This document shows positions 53,278 to 61,511 of a stretch of 64,000 bases of DNA, in pieces; within the stretch, counting starts at the first letter, position 1; each line of letters starts with the position of its first letter. The notes under the pieces are model-generated. The model saw only the letters and a list, made by a program, of their open reading frames with translations. It was not told the origin of the DNA and made no database searches. The DNA is taken from assembly GCA_963846775.1 (NCBI GenBank), contig CAWJXB010000006.1, positions 2,220,795 through 2,284,794 on the forward strand, given 5' to 3'. The position numbers and the translations under genes were made by a program. This stretch comes from CAVYXA01 sp963846775. Its GTDB lineage: Bacteria > Verrucomicrobiota > Verrucomicrobiia > Chthoniobacterales > UBA10450.

Positions 53278-53689
53278 TGTCATTCTGAGCGGAGCGAAGA
53301 ATCTCGGATCATTCCCTCCGGGTCCCAAGGGCCATCATAGAACTTTGGCTGCTGTTCCCAATCCTCACTCAGATTGAGCCACTGAGGGTTGTTTTTTTCG
53401 ATAAGCGCGATTTTCCTGCTGCGGCGCCAACCCTTCAGTTTCTTCTCGCATGCGATCGCGTCATTCACGTTGCGAAAGTGCTCAAGCCAAACGAGCCGAT
53501 TCAAATGATAGCGTTTCGTAAAGCCGTTCACCTCGCCATACCTATGCTGGTACAAACGGCGCGCGATGTTGTTCGTCATCCCAATGTACAACGTGGTGCA
53601 GTGTTTGTTGGTGAGAATGTACACCCAATAGTCGTGGTTGCGCATGAGGTCGAGGTAATCAGAGATGTTTCGCTTCGCTCAACATGACA
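53278..53689 (-). mobile_element. GIY-YIG mobile element with TGTCATTCTGAGCG ends
   Basis: 412 bp bounded by TGTCATTCTGAGCGGAGCG on the left (followed by AAGAATCTC) and, on the opposite strand, TGTCATGTTGAGCGAAGCG on the right (followed by AAACATCTC). The only gene (53280-53645) has its stop inside the left repeat. A short, gene-less copy with the same ends is at 63849-63941. Confidence 0.8.
53280..53645 (-). CDS. GIY-YIG endonuclease, UPF0213-like (with DSSLRSE end)
   Basis: 121 residues: MRNHDYWVYILTNKHCTTLY has the Y(V/I)YI...LYIG motif; ARRLYQHRYGEVNGFTKRYH; CEKKLKGWRRSRKIALIEKN (catalytic Glu). The final GMIRDSSLRSE is encoded by the left inverted repeat. Belongs to the widely spread single-domain GIY-YIG proteins of uncultured bacteria. 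Distinct from the protein at 39817, and with distinct ends. Confidence 0.9.
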   Translation of the reverse strand: MRNHDYWVYILTNKHCTTLYIGMTNNIARRLYQHRYGEVNGFTKRYHLNRLVWLEHFRNVNDAIACEKKLKGWRRSRKIALIEKNNPQWLNLSEDWEQQPKFYDGPWDPEGMIRDSSLRSE

Positions 53690-53816
53690 GCGCCATTTAA
53701 GAGATGAGTCTTGGGCGTCGTTTATGGTTTACAATTGACGCCCGGCAAACTGCAATCGGCAATTGCAATGGAAGAGGGCGTGTCAGTCAATTGTCAGTTC
53801 GGAGCGCGAGCGAGTC

Positions 53817-53924
53817 GGATGTCAGGCTGCCAGCCTGACTCGGCGCGTGGGCTGCCAGCCTGCCCGTTGCCAAGTCGCCAGGCTGGCAGCCTGGCCGCCG
53901 AGTCAGCCAAGCTGGCCGACATCC
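53817..53924. repeat. CAGGCTGCCAGCCTG-type inverted repeat element
   Basis: 108 bp with imperfect inverted ends (GGATGTC...ACTCGGCG and its complement) and internal CAGGCTGCCAGCCTG palindromes. Located in the leader of the MFS gene; non-coding, though open in one frame. Related to 61512-61641. Confidence 0.6.
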
Positions 53925-53969
53925 AATTCCGCCTCTTTCAGTGAGACTGACGATCAAGGAATACTACCG

Positions 53970-55226
53970 ATGGAATCTTCCGAGCAAAAACCGATGAGCG
54001 GCGCGCGCACCGCACTGTTTCTGCTACTGGCCATCAATCTTTTCAATTACATTGACCGGCAAATTCTGGCTGCGCTCGAGCCTGATATTCGCGAAACGTT
54101 TTTTGCAGCGAACGACGTGAACGCGATGACGAAGACTGGTCTGCTCGGCGACGCGTTTTTCGTCACTTACATGGTCAGCGCCCCGATTCTCGGTTTGCTC
54201 GCCGATCGATTCTCGCGGTGGATTATTATCGGTTCCGCTGTGATTCTGTGGAGCCTGGCGAGCGGCTGCTCCGGTCTCGCGGCAACGTTCGCGATCCTCT
54301 TTGCGACTCGCATATGCGTTGGAATTGGCGAGGGCGGCTACGGACCCGCAGCGCCCACGATCTTGTCCGACCTTTTCCCAATCCAAACGCGGGGTCGGAT
54401 CATGGCGATTTTTTGCGCGGCGATTCCAGTTGGCAGCGCGCTCGGCTATGTGATCGGTGGATTGATCGGCGCTCACCTCGGGTGGCGCTGGGCATTTTAT
54501 CTAGTTGCCCCCCCGGGGTTGTTGCTGGGTCTCCTGTGCTTCTGGCAACGCGACCCACGCGTCGCTGCGGATCATCTGGTACAACAGGCACCGCGCCGCA
54601 GCATTCGTGACTACCTGAATTTGTTCCGCACACGATCCTATCTAATCAACTGCGTCGCCATGACATTGATGACTTTTGTAACGGGCGGTTTGGGCTTTTG
54701 GGTACCGGCGTATCTGCGTTATCGCAATCAAAGTCCCAGCGTAGGCATGACGATCTTTGGCTTGATCACTGTAGTCGCGGGCTTGGTCTCGACGCTTCTG
54801 GGAGGCGTCGTCGCCGACAAGTTGCGGTCGCGTCTTCCTGGCTCGTATTTCTGGGTCTCCGGAATCGGCATGCTCATCGCGTGTCCGATTTTCATTGTGG
54901 CCCTTTACGTTCCGTTTCCTGCGGCGTGGGTCGCAATGTTCCTGGCAATCTTTTTCCTATTTCTGAACACAGGGCCCTCAAACACGGCCCTTGCCAACGT
55001 TTCGGTGCCTGCGGTGCGTGCGACGGCATTCGCCGCAAACATCTTTATCATCCACGCACTGGGTGACGTACAGGCGTTCTGGCTGCTTGGATATATCGGC
55101 GGTCACACGAATATGCATGTGGCGTTTCTGTTTGTGTCCGTAATCATCTTCGCCTCCGGATTGGCATGGCTCATAGGCGCGAAATATCTCCCTGCGGACA
55201 CAGCTGCGGTAGAAGCTCAAGCATGA
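53970..55226 (+). CDS. MFS transporter, spinster-like
   Basis: 418 residues from the ATG at 53970. Twelve transmembrane segments; INLFNYIDRQILAALEPDIR at the start of TM1 and GEGGYGPAAPTILSDLFPIQTRGR (A-motif-like loop) are typical of the spinster/MFS_1 group. May move organic acids, sugars or lipids (some relatives transport sphingosine-1-phosphate-like lipids in animals); the substrate here is unknown. The annotated upstream frame (53763) covers the repeat at 53817 and is not part of the gene. Confidence 0.85.
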   Translation: MESSEQKPMSGARTALFLLLAINLFNYIDRQILAALEPDIRETFFAANDVNAMTKTGLLGDAFFVTYMVSAPILGLLADRFSRWIIIGSAVILWSLASGCSGLAATFAILFATRICVGIGEGGYGPAAPTILSDLFPIQTRGRIMAIFCAAIPVGSALGYVIGGLIGAHLGWRWAFYLVAPPGLLLGLLCFWQRDPRVAADHLVQQAPRRSIRDYLNLFRTRSYLINCVAMTLMTFVTGGLGFWVPAYLRYRNQSPSVGMTIFGLITVVAGLVSTLLGGVVADKLRSRLPGSYFWVSGIGMLIACPIFIVALYVPFPAAWVAMFLAIFFLFLNTGPSNTALANVSVPAVRATAFAANIFIIHALGDVQAFWLLGYIGGHTNMHVAFLFVSVIIFASGLAWLIGAKYLPADTAAVEAQA

Positions 55227-55653
55227 CCCGCTGATCTTCTCGCCGCCGTCACGCCAATCTGCGAGCGCAAGCCAGCCTGCAGGGCAATTCGCGCAGATTT
55301 CGATTCGTTACTGTTGCGGCTCTTCAGGTCCCTCTGGCGGTGATGAGGTGTCGCGCCTTTCTGGCTTCCTGTGGGGCCGCGTTTGTTTCCCTTCCGTGGA
55401 CCTTTCATTGGGACTTGCTGCTTCAGACGGAGATTCTCGGGTTGCCCGAGAGGGTTCTTCTGCAGTTCCGCACTGCCACTCGGCGATTCGGTTTCCCATG
55501 GTCTGACTCTCATACCGCGCTCTTCTGTAGCCGGCGGGCTCCCAGCCGCACCGCCACGTTCGCGCGGCGATGCCGTACAATCGCTGGGCCCCATTGCCGC
55601 AGACGTGAAAACAATTGGCGGAGCCATGAAAATGCGTTCCCTTCTGAACTCTG
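55227..55653. other. Spacer with no convincing gene
   Basis: Both strands have long open frames (for example 55217-55660 minus, 147 aa), but their translations are Arg/Pro/Ser-rich, overlap one another and match nothing I know. I see no repeat signature of the other families. May hold a decayed gene. Confidence 0.4.
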
Positions 55654-56432
55654 ATGTCAATCTCGCGCTGCCTCGCTGCCTCCCTCCTGATGGGGGCTTG
55701 CGTTCACGCGTACGGCGATGGTGTTCCTGACGATTGTACGCAGCTCATCTTGGGTATCGCGCCCACGTGGAATTCCATGCGCGGCGAACTGCGACTGTTT
55801 GAGCGTGCCGCGCGGCGGGGATTGGACAGCCGCGGCTGGACCATTTCCTGTTTTGTTTGGCAAAAGATGGGCTCGCCTGGGGCACAGGGCTAGCCGGACA
55901 AAACGAGCCTGGTCTTCGAAAGAAAGAACGCGACGGTCGCGCGCCTGCTGGCGTTTTCGAGATCGGCCAGGTTTTCGGGTACGAAGCGCATCTGCCTGCC
56001 GGCGGCGATTATCCATACCATCAAGTGACTGAGGCAGACGTTTGGAGCGATGATCCGCGGTCGCCGAATTACAATCGGCACATTGTGATTGATCCAAAAA
56101 ATCCACCGGATAATTACACACATGAAAAGATGCGTTCTGGTGATTTTGCTTATCACTGGCTCATCGAAATCCGCCACAATTCGGATCCACCAGTGCCCGG
56201 CGCAGGGAGCGCGATTTTTTTTCATATCCGCCGCGGCGTGAATCGGCCGACCACTGGCTGCACGACAATAGCACAGGAAAATCTTGTAAAGCTGATCACC
56301 TGGCTGCGAGCGAAACGGCACCCTTGCTACGCATTATTGCCGGCCAACGAATACGATAAGAACTGGCGTTCCTGGAATCTGCCTTCACCGGATGCGTTCG
56401 GCCGCAGCGGTCCTGCAAGTTTGCCTCGTTGA
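55654..56432 (+). CDS. L,D-transpeptidase-like protein (two +1 frame breaks)
   Basis: Reads MSISRCLAASLLMGACVHAY (signal peptide), then QLILGIAPTWNSMRGELRLF, GGDWTAAAGPFPVLFGKDGL and AWGTGLAGQNEPGLRKKERD with HLPAGG; the catalytic region is GSAIFFHIRRGVNRPTTGCT (His and S/T-x-GC of YkuD L,D-transpeptidases). The frame is lost near 55811-55820 (GCGGCGGGG) and at the AAAA run 55862-55865; deleting one base at each restores a continuous ~258-aa protein. Cross-links peptidoglycan or anchors proteins in the periplasm. Confidence 0.8.
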
Positions 56433-56461
56433 TTGCTGAGATTGTTCAGTTAGCTTTCGTT

Positions 56462-56701
56462 ATGCGAAGACGTCCCAATCCTGATTCGGAGGCAAACATT
56501 CGCCGCATCGACACAAGAGCGCGCGCGAAGAAACAAACGCATGGTTTTCAGGTCCACTTCCTTCGCGGAGATAAAATCGTAACCAAGATGTTTAGCGATA
56601 GTGTCTATGGCGGCAAACTGAAGGCGAAGCGTGCAGCTCGGAAATTCAAGCGAACGGCTCTGCGCCGTTTGCCTCGGAGAAAGTTTGTCGGATTTAAGTA
56701 A
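56462..56701 (+). CDS. Small AP2-domain-like DNA-binding protein
   Basis: 79 residues from the ATG at 56462, very basic. RAKKQTHGFQVHFLRGDKIV, TKMFSDSVYGGKLKAKRAAR looks like one AP2/ERF-type three-strand plus helix domain (THGFQVxxxRxxKxxxKxFSDxxYGGKxKA). Such stand-alone AP2-like proteins occur in bacteria and phages next to mobile nucleases. Its 3' end overlaps the Nudix end of the next gene by 8 nt (opposite strand). Confidence 0.65.
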   Translation: MRRRPNPDSEANIRRIDTRARAKKQTHGFQVHFLRGDKIVTKMFSDSVYGGKLKAKRAARKFKRTALRRLPRRKFVGFK

Positions 56702-58052
56702 GCGGGTCGCAACTGCTGCAGTTTTTCTGGCGATAGACTTTCCAGCATTCGATAAATCCTGGCGCAAAGTCTTCTGGTCGCGCCGCGACCCAACCATCGA
56801 TGACCTTCTCAGGAAAGAATGCGCCAGTTTCAATCTCTGTTCGGTTCGGTGACAGATTGCCAGCAACTTCGCCTCGATAGACCCAAACAAATTCCTGGTC
56901 GGTACGTTCCGAGGCAGGAAGCTTCGCAATCTTCTTAAGAGAAACGCTAATGCCTAATTCTTCTTTTAACTCGCGCTGAGCTGTTTCGTCGTAGCGTTCC
57001 GCGGCGATTAAATGACCAGCAGCGCTCGTGTCCCATTTCAAGGGATGCCGGTCTTTCCAGCGCGAGCGCTGCTGCAAATAAAGGTCACCTGCCGGGTTAA
57101 AAATCAGGATGTGAACGGCGCGATGGGGCAAGTTATTCCCATGCACCTCGGAACGGCTGGCATGGTGCAAAATTCTATCGTTTTCATCGACGACGGGGAA
57201 GCGCTCATTGTTCGTTAGGCCAATATCCGGGCACGGTGGCGGCGCGATGAAATTCACCAGCCCGATCCATTGAAGTAATGAGAGCTCTTCAGCTCGAGCT
57301 TTGGGATCGATGTCGATGTGGCGGGCAAGAGTATCCCAGTCATCGACTTGCTCCCGAAGCAACTTTCTTAGTTGCTTCCTTCTCTGAGAAAAACCGAGCC
57401 GAATCAATTCTAGAAGCAATTCTTCGTCGTGCGGCGGCAATTCCCGCGGGTCTCGCGGCAAGATTCGCACCACTGCGGAATCAACTTCAGGTCGCGGCAA
57501 AAAAACTGCTGCAGAAACAGTACGCAAATATTTTACGTGATGGCGCAACTGGATGCGCAATGTCAGAGCACCATAATCACGCGTAGACGGCTTTGCGGAA
57601 AGACGCGTTGCCATCTCCTTTTGTAATGTAAACAACCACAGTGAGATAGGGCTTGGGTGCGCAAGGAACTTGAAAAGCAGCGCACTTGAGATGTTATACG
57701 GAAGATTGCCAAGTAATTTCACGCGTCGATGCGCAAACAAGATGCGCGCATCGAATTTAAGCGCGTCGATGTTTAGCGTTTCCAGTTGCTCATGAGCGAA
57801 TTGCTCGCGCAAAAAATTGGCAAGACGCGTATCTTTCTCGATCGCCAGAACGCGCGCGCCTTTTTCAAGAAGGAGTTTTGTTAACGCCCCCAAACCGGGC
57901 CCGATTTCCAGCACGTAATCGTCCGAAGTAATCTGCGCCTGATCGACAATCCATCGGGCAAGGTTTTGATCATGCAGAAAGTTTTGACCAAGCGTTTTGA
58001 CCGGCGAGACGTGTATTTCTTGAAGCGTCGCCCGTATGTCTGAGAGCTTCAT
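56694..58052 (-). CDS. rsmA: RsmA (KsgA) 16S rRNA dimethyladenosine transferase fused to a Nudix hydrolase
   Basis: 452 residues. Residues 1-265 are RsmA: KTLGQNFLHDQNLARWIVDQ, VLEIGPGLGALTKLLLEKGA (AdoMet), LLGNLPYNISSALLFKFL (NLPY), FLPRPEVDSAVVRILPR. It dimethylates A1518/A1519 (E. coli numbers) in late 30S assembly. Residues ~285-450 are a Nudix domain: RFPVVDENDRILHHASRSEV, GNNLPHRAVHILIFNPAGDL, and GHLIAAERYDETAQRELKEE with the Nudix-box REL-x-EELG. The IDI-like start (HHASRSEVH) resembles MutT/IPP isomerase type enzymes. Fusion of the two is unusual; one start and no frame break, so it is real. Confidence 0.9.
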   Translation of the reverse strand: MKLSDIRATLQEIHVSPVKTLGQNFLHDQNLARWIVDQAQITSDDYVLEIGPGLGALTKLLLEKGARVLAIEKDTRLANFLREQFAHEQLETLNIDALKFDARILFAHRRVKLLGNLPYNISSALLFKFLAHPSPISLWLFTLQKEMATRLSAKPSTRDYGALTLRIQLRHHVKYLRTVSAAVFLPRPEVDSAVVRILPRDPRELPPHDEELLLELIRLGFSQRRKQLRKLLREQVDDWDTLARHIDIDPKARAEELSLLQWIGLVNFIAPPPCPDIGLTNNERFPVVDENDRILHHASRSEVHGNNLPHRAVHILIFNPAGDLYLQQRSRWKDRHPLKWDTSAAGHLIAAERYDETAQRELKEELGISVSLKKIAKLPASERTDQEFVWVYRGEVAGNLSPNRTEIETGAFFPEKVIDGWVAARPEDFAPGFIECWKVYRQKNCSSCDPLT

Positions 58053-58096
58053 TAGAACGCCGGCGAAGGCGCGACAAGCCCAGCGAAATTAGTCTC

Positions 58097-58122
58097 TTTG
58101 TTCACAAAATCGTGTGAACAAA
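58097..58122. promoter_or_regulatory. TTTGTTCAC inverted repeat upstream of rsmA
   Basis: TTTGTTCAC and GTGAACAAA form a 9-bp inverted repeat with an 8-nt spacer, 45-70 bp upstream of the rsmA start. Candidate operator or promoter element for rsmA. Confidence 0.45.
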
Positions 58123-58142
58123 ATATGCAGGAACAAGGAATT

Positions 58143-58162
58143 TTATTCACAAGTTATTCACG
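58143..58162. promoter_or_regulatory. Two DnaA-box-like 9-mers
   Basis: TTATTCACA (58143) and TTATTCACG (58154) on the plus strand, each two mismatches or fewer from the TTATCCACA DnaA box, spaced 11 bp. May be coincidental; only two boxes and no AT-rich region or dnaA nearby, so not an origin on present evidence. Confidence 0.3.
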
Positions 58163-58193
58163 GGAGATTTCCTGGGTATATGCACTGATGTGG

Positions 58194-59354
58194 TCAGTGC
58201 GTTGAGAGACGTCTTCGCGTCTGTTCATGAGTTTCTTCCAATTCCCCGCGGCGGCGTTTTTTCCGGTTCGCCAAATAGGTGCGACGCGCATCCTTCATTG
58301 AGACGCCTTCAACGAAGTACGCGGTTGCAGCGCGACCGATCGCGTACGTTCCCGAGCCTGCCACGAGCCCACACACGATGTTCCCCCAACCCGGAAAGAA
58401 TTTCAGGATCGCGCGAGCGCCTTCACGAAGGAGCATCGCTGCGCCAACATTTGCACCGAGAGCACCTGCGAATTCTGCGGCAGCACGCAGGCTGCGTTCC
58501 CGTCCGCTTACATACATGATTCCGGAAACCATCATCAGTTGCAGGCTGGTCAGAATCGGCAGATCAGCGAGCGGGATCGGTTGTGCGCCGATGGCAGCAG
58601 AGACGGCGGTCGTAGATTTTACCAAAAGCTGTGCCACTTCCCGCTGCGCCTCGCGATCTCGCGATATCCGGATCATTTCCATCCGGGCTTCATTCGGCAA
58701 TTCGCGCGCAAGGATCGACATGAGACGCCGCGCTTCCGCAGGGGGCAGTTCAAATCCCTGGTCGTTATCCACAGGAATTAACCTCAACGTTTCCAAAAAG
58801 ATGCCGCGTTTCACGAGACTTGATCCGACAACGCGTTCGTCGCGCGAAGCAACCTTCTCTACCGGCGGAACGATGATTTCGATTATCTTGCGATCCGTTT
58901 CCAATGTCTCATTCCAGCTAAGGTAGCTGTTTAACTCAGCCACTTCGCGCTTCTCCATTTCCTCGGTAATTCGCCCGTCCCGTATGAAAAAAATGATATC
59001 TGCAGCGCGATATTTGAGTTCGTCCCGGACGTGGATGGCCGCAGAATCGTCAACCCCGCGGGCGTCAATGACCGATATCTTTCCCCTCTCAGGAAAATCG
59101 ACCTCGAACCAGCGGTAAAGCGGGGCAGCCGCATTTGGCGCGACGAACTCGGCCGAACCAAAGAGGGCGGAGATGATTTTCCTCGCAGGTACCTTTGCTG
59201 AGCCTGCAAAAAGAAAACGCGGTGGGCGTTGCTGGAGGAATAATTGCTTCAGTGGCGTGAGCTCATTGAGAACAGCTTTTCGGATTTTGGAAGGCAATCT
59301 GCCTGCGAGACGTTCGAGCCGCTCGACAATTTGGAGCAGAGATGGCGTTTTCAC
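58194..59354 (-). CDS. YcjF/DUF697 protein with degenerate GTPase domain
   Basis: About 386 residues from the GTG at 59354, which overlaps the stop of the small ORF 59351-59503 (GTGA). The N-terminal third looks like a TRAFAC-type GTPase (FLFAGSAKVPARKIISALFG) but the P-loop GxxxxGK(S/T) is lost (GSAKVPARKI). Then VIDARGVDDSAAIHV and SYLSWNETL; C-terminal DUF697 helices PILTSLQLMMVSGIMYVSGR and GWGNIVCGLVAGSGTYAIGR. Resembles the EngA/YcjF family; without the P-loop it may be a scaffold. Confidence 0.7.
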   Translation of the reverse strand: MKTPSLLQIVERLERLAGRLPSKIRKAVLNELTPLKQLFLQQRPPRFLFAGSAKVPARKIISALFGSAEFVAPNAAAPLYRWFEVDFPERGKISVIDARGVDDSAAIHVRDELKYRAADIIFFIRDGRITEEMEKREVAELNSYLSWNETLETDRKIIEIIVPPVEKVASRDERVVGSSLVKRGIFLETLRLIPVDNDQGFELPPAEARRLMSILARELPNEARMEMIRISRDREAQREVAQLLVKSTTAVSAAIGAQPIPLADLPILTSLQLMMVSGIMYVSGRERSLRAAAEFAGALGANVGAAMLLREGARAILKFFPGWGNIVCGLVAGSGTYAIGRAATAYFVEGVSMKDARRTYLANRKKRRRGELEETHEQTRRRLSTH

Positions 59355-59503
59355 GGGTGAAGTAGTCCTCCGATCTTCGGATCTACCAGCATCCAATAGC
59401 TCAGCAGTGGAAAATACATTGTCGAACGCAAATGTTCGGCCATATAGAGATTAGCGTCTTCAATCTTTAAACCTAAAATTAAGAATCTTCCTTCCTTTTC
59501 CAT
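59351..59503 (-). CDS. Small protein coupled to the YcjF-like gene
   Basis: 50 residues: MEKEGRFLILGLKIEDANLY, MAEHLRSTMYFPLLSYWMLV, DPKIGGLLHP. The stop overlaps the GTG of the following gene (GTGA), a translational-coupling arrangement, so it may be real. Its start overlaps the transketolase start on the other strand (CATG), leaving no separate leader for either gene, which counts against it. Unknown. Confidence 0.4.
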   Translation of the reverse strand: MEKEGRFLILGLKIEDANLYMAEHLRSTMYFPLLSYWMLVDPKIGGLLHP

Positions 59504-60503
59504 GAGTCTAAATATCAAAATTCTCTCTGAGGCAGCGAACCAGGCACGGGGTTTGTGCATGGACGCTGTGCAAGCTTCGAAATCCGGTCACCTTGGACTT
59601 CCGCTCGGCTGCGCCGAGATGGGTGCCGTGCTCTATGGGTATGCGTTAAGGTACAATCCAGACAAACCGCGCTGGATCAATCGCGATATCTTCGTCCTCT
59701 CCGCCGGGCACGGCAGCATGTTCTTGTACGCGTGGCTGCACATGAGCGGTTACGATTTGCCGATGTCGGAGATCAAACGTTTCCGCCAACTTCATTCCAA
59801 AACACCGGGGCACCCTGAATTTGGCGAAACGCCGGGGGTGGAATGCACAACAGGCCCCCTCGGTCAGGGCATCGGCAACTCGGTTGGCATTTCCGTGGCG
59901 ACAAAAATGGCTGCTGCGCGTTTCAACACTGATGAGCACAAGATTTTCGATCAGCACGTGATCTGTTTGTGCGGCGATGGCGACATGCAGGAAGGCGTCG
60001 CCTCCGAGGCGTGCGCACTCGCCGGTCACTGGGGCCTCGATAATTTGATCTACATCTACGATTCCAATGCCGTCACGCTGGATGCCGCGGCGAAGGAAAC
60101 GCAGAGCGAAGACACCCACAAACGCATGGAGGCGTATGGCTTCGATGTCCAGGAAATCGATGGCCACGACATGCAACAGTTTCTCGATGCGTTGAACGTG
60201 GCGAAGCGGCGCGACAATGGGAAACCGCAATTCATTATCGCTCATACGCTCATCGGCAAAGGCATCCCGGAAGTAGCAGGGACGTATAAAGCGCATGGAG
60301 AGGCGGGCGCAAAGTATGTTGATGCAGCGCGCAAGGCGCTCGGTCTGCCAGACGAACATTATTTCGTCTCGCAAGAGGTGTACGACTATTTTGCCGAACA
60401 CAAAAAGAAGCTCCTCGCCGACTACGAGAAGTGGGAACAAACCTACAACGCGTGGCGCACGAAAAATCCGGACAAGGCGAAAATCCTTGATGACGGTGCT
60501 TGA
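59502..60503 (+). CDS. tkt: Transketolase, N-terminal (TPP-binding) part
   Basis: 333 residues: NQARGLCMDAVQASKSGHLG (Schiff/TPP His region), CTTGPLGQGIGNSVGISVAT, CLCGDGDMQEGVASEACALA (GDG...E TPP motif) and DGHDMQQFLDALNVAKRRDN. It ends in NPDKAKILDDGA, where a full-length transketolase continues. The C-terminal part (60490-61503) is in the +1 frame and overlaps by 14 nt. Deleting one base near 60493-60497 gives ILDD-V-LERRVPADLFSKI and a ~666-aa enzyme. Split transketolases are known, so a natural two-gene form is not excluded, but the linker here matches the fused type. Pentose phosphate/Calvin enzyme, cytosolic. Confidence 0.85.
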   Translation: MSLNIKILSEAANQARGLCMDAVQASKSGHLGLPLGCAEMGAVLYGYALRYNPDKPRWINRDIFVLSAGHGSMFLYAWLHMSGYDLPMSEIKRFRQLHSKTPGHPEFGETPGVECTTGPLGQGIGNSVGISVATKMAAARFNTDEHKIFDQHVICLCGDGDMQEGVASEACALAGHWGLDNLIYIYDSNAVTLDAAAKETQSEDTHKRMEAYGFDVQEIDGHDMQQFLDALNVAKRRDNGKPQFIIAHTLIGKGIPEVAGTYKAHGEAGAKYVDAARKALGLPDEHYFVSQEVYDYFAEHKKKLLADYEKWEQTYNAWRTKNPDKAKILDDGA

Positions 60504-61503
60504 GCGAAGAGTTCCGGCGGATCTTTTCTCGAAGATTCCTGACTTTCCCAAGGATGCGAAGCTGGCGACGCGAAAAGCTGGAGGCGAAGTACTGCAGCCC
60601 ATTGCGCAAGCGATGCCGTTATTGATGAGCGGCAGTGCCGATCTGTACGGATCGACAATGAATTACATCGAGGGCGGCGGCGATTTCAATCGCGATAACC
60701 CTGGCGGGCGTAACATCCGCTTCGGCATTCGCGAACATGGGATGTGCGCGATTCTAAACGGCATCTCGTATCACGGACTGTTCCGCGCATCTGGCGCAAC
60801 CTTTGCGGTTTTCACCGATTATTGCCGCCCCTCCATTCGGCTGGCCGCGCTGGCAAAGCTCCCCAATACTTACATTTTCACTCATGACTCGATCGGTGTC
60901 GGTGAAGACGGTCCCACTCATGAACCCGTGGAGACGGTAAGCTCAGTCCGCTTAATACCGAACATTGACGTAATTCGCCCGGCCGATCCTGAAGAGACCG
61001 CAGGCGCATTTGTAGGAGCCATGCAACGAATCGATGGGCCAACCTTTCTCGCGCTTACACGGCAGACAGTGCCGATGTTGAACGATATCGACGTAAAATT
61101 ACGCCGCGAAGGAGTGCTTCGTGGCGGTTACGTTGCCAGGAAAGAGAAAGCGAAACTCGATCTGATTATCATGTCGTGCGGAAGCGAATTGCAGCACGCG
61201 CTCGCGGCAGCGGGACAATTAGGCGATGGCGTGCGCGTAGTTTCGATGCCGTGCTTCGAGCGTTTCAACCGTCAGCCGCAGGAGTACCGCGAACAAATCC
61301 TCCCTAATGAATGCCGGAAACGAGTCGCGATCGAAGCCGGAGTGACTCAAATCTGGTATCAATACGTTGGCCTCGATGGAAAGGTAGTCGGGCTTCATCA
61401 GTTCGGCTTGAGCGCGCCCGGCCCGGAGGTGATGAAAGAGCGCGGGATCGACGCGCAGCATGTGATTGATGCGGCGAAATCACTCTTGCACGCGGGCGGC
61501 TGA
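60490..61503 (+). CDS. tkt: Transketolase, C-terminal part (frame-shifted continuation)
   Basis: 337 residues from ATG 60490: LERRVPADLFSKIPDFPKDA, KAGGEVLQPIAQAMPLLMSG, SADLYGSTMNYIEGGGDFNR, FGIREHGMCAILNGISYHGL (GIREH catalytic), DSIGVGEDGPTHEPVETVSS and the C-terminal Transketolase_C region (VLRGGYVARKEKAKLDLIIM). Forms the pyrimidine-binding half with the preceding gene. Typical fused-type linker residues before it (PADLFSKIPDFP) support a single gene split by one extra base. Confidence 0.85.
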   Translation: MTVLERRVPADLFSKIPDFPKDAKLATRKAGGEVLQPIAQAMPLLMSGSADLYGSTMNYIEGGGDFNRDNPGGRNIRFGIREHGMCAILNGISYHGLFRASGATFAVFTDYCRPSIRLAALAKLPNTYIFTHDSIGVGEDGPTHEPVETVSSVRLIPNIDVIRPADPEETAGAFVGAMQRIDGPTFLALTRQTVPMLNDIDVKLRREGVLRGGYVARKEKAKLDLIIMSCGSELQHALAAAGQLGDGVRVVSMPCFERFNRQPQEYREQILPNECRKRVAIEAGVTQIWYQYVGLDGKVVGLHQFGLSAPGPEVMKERGIDAQHVIDAAKSLLHAGG

Positions 61504-61511
61504 TTCCGGGG

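Noticed and set aside
55217..55660. 147-aa minus-strand ORF between MFS and L,D-transpeptidase
   Set aside because: Low-complexity composition (Arg, Pro, Gly, Ser), overlapping frames on both strands and an overlap with the MFS end; it is not listed as a gene.
2884..61503. Programmed ribosomal frameshifting in split genes
   Set aside because: No common slippery heptamer or downstream pseudoknot is seen, and the same +1 shift appears in unrelated functions, including essential ones. Insertion errors fit better.
59502..61503. Natural two-subunit transketolase
   Set aside because: Kept as a possibility only: the linker between the parts (LERRVPADLFSKIPDFP) belongs to the fused type, and the split is one more +1 insertion.
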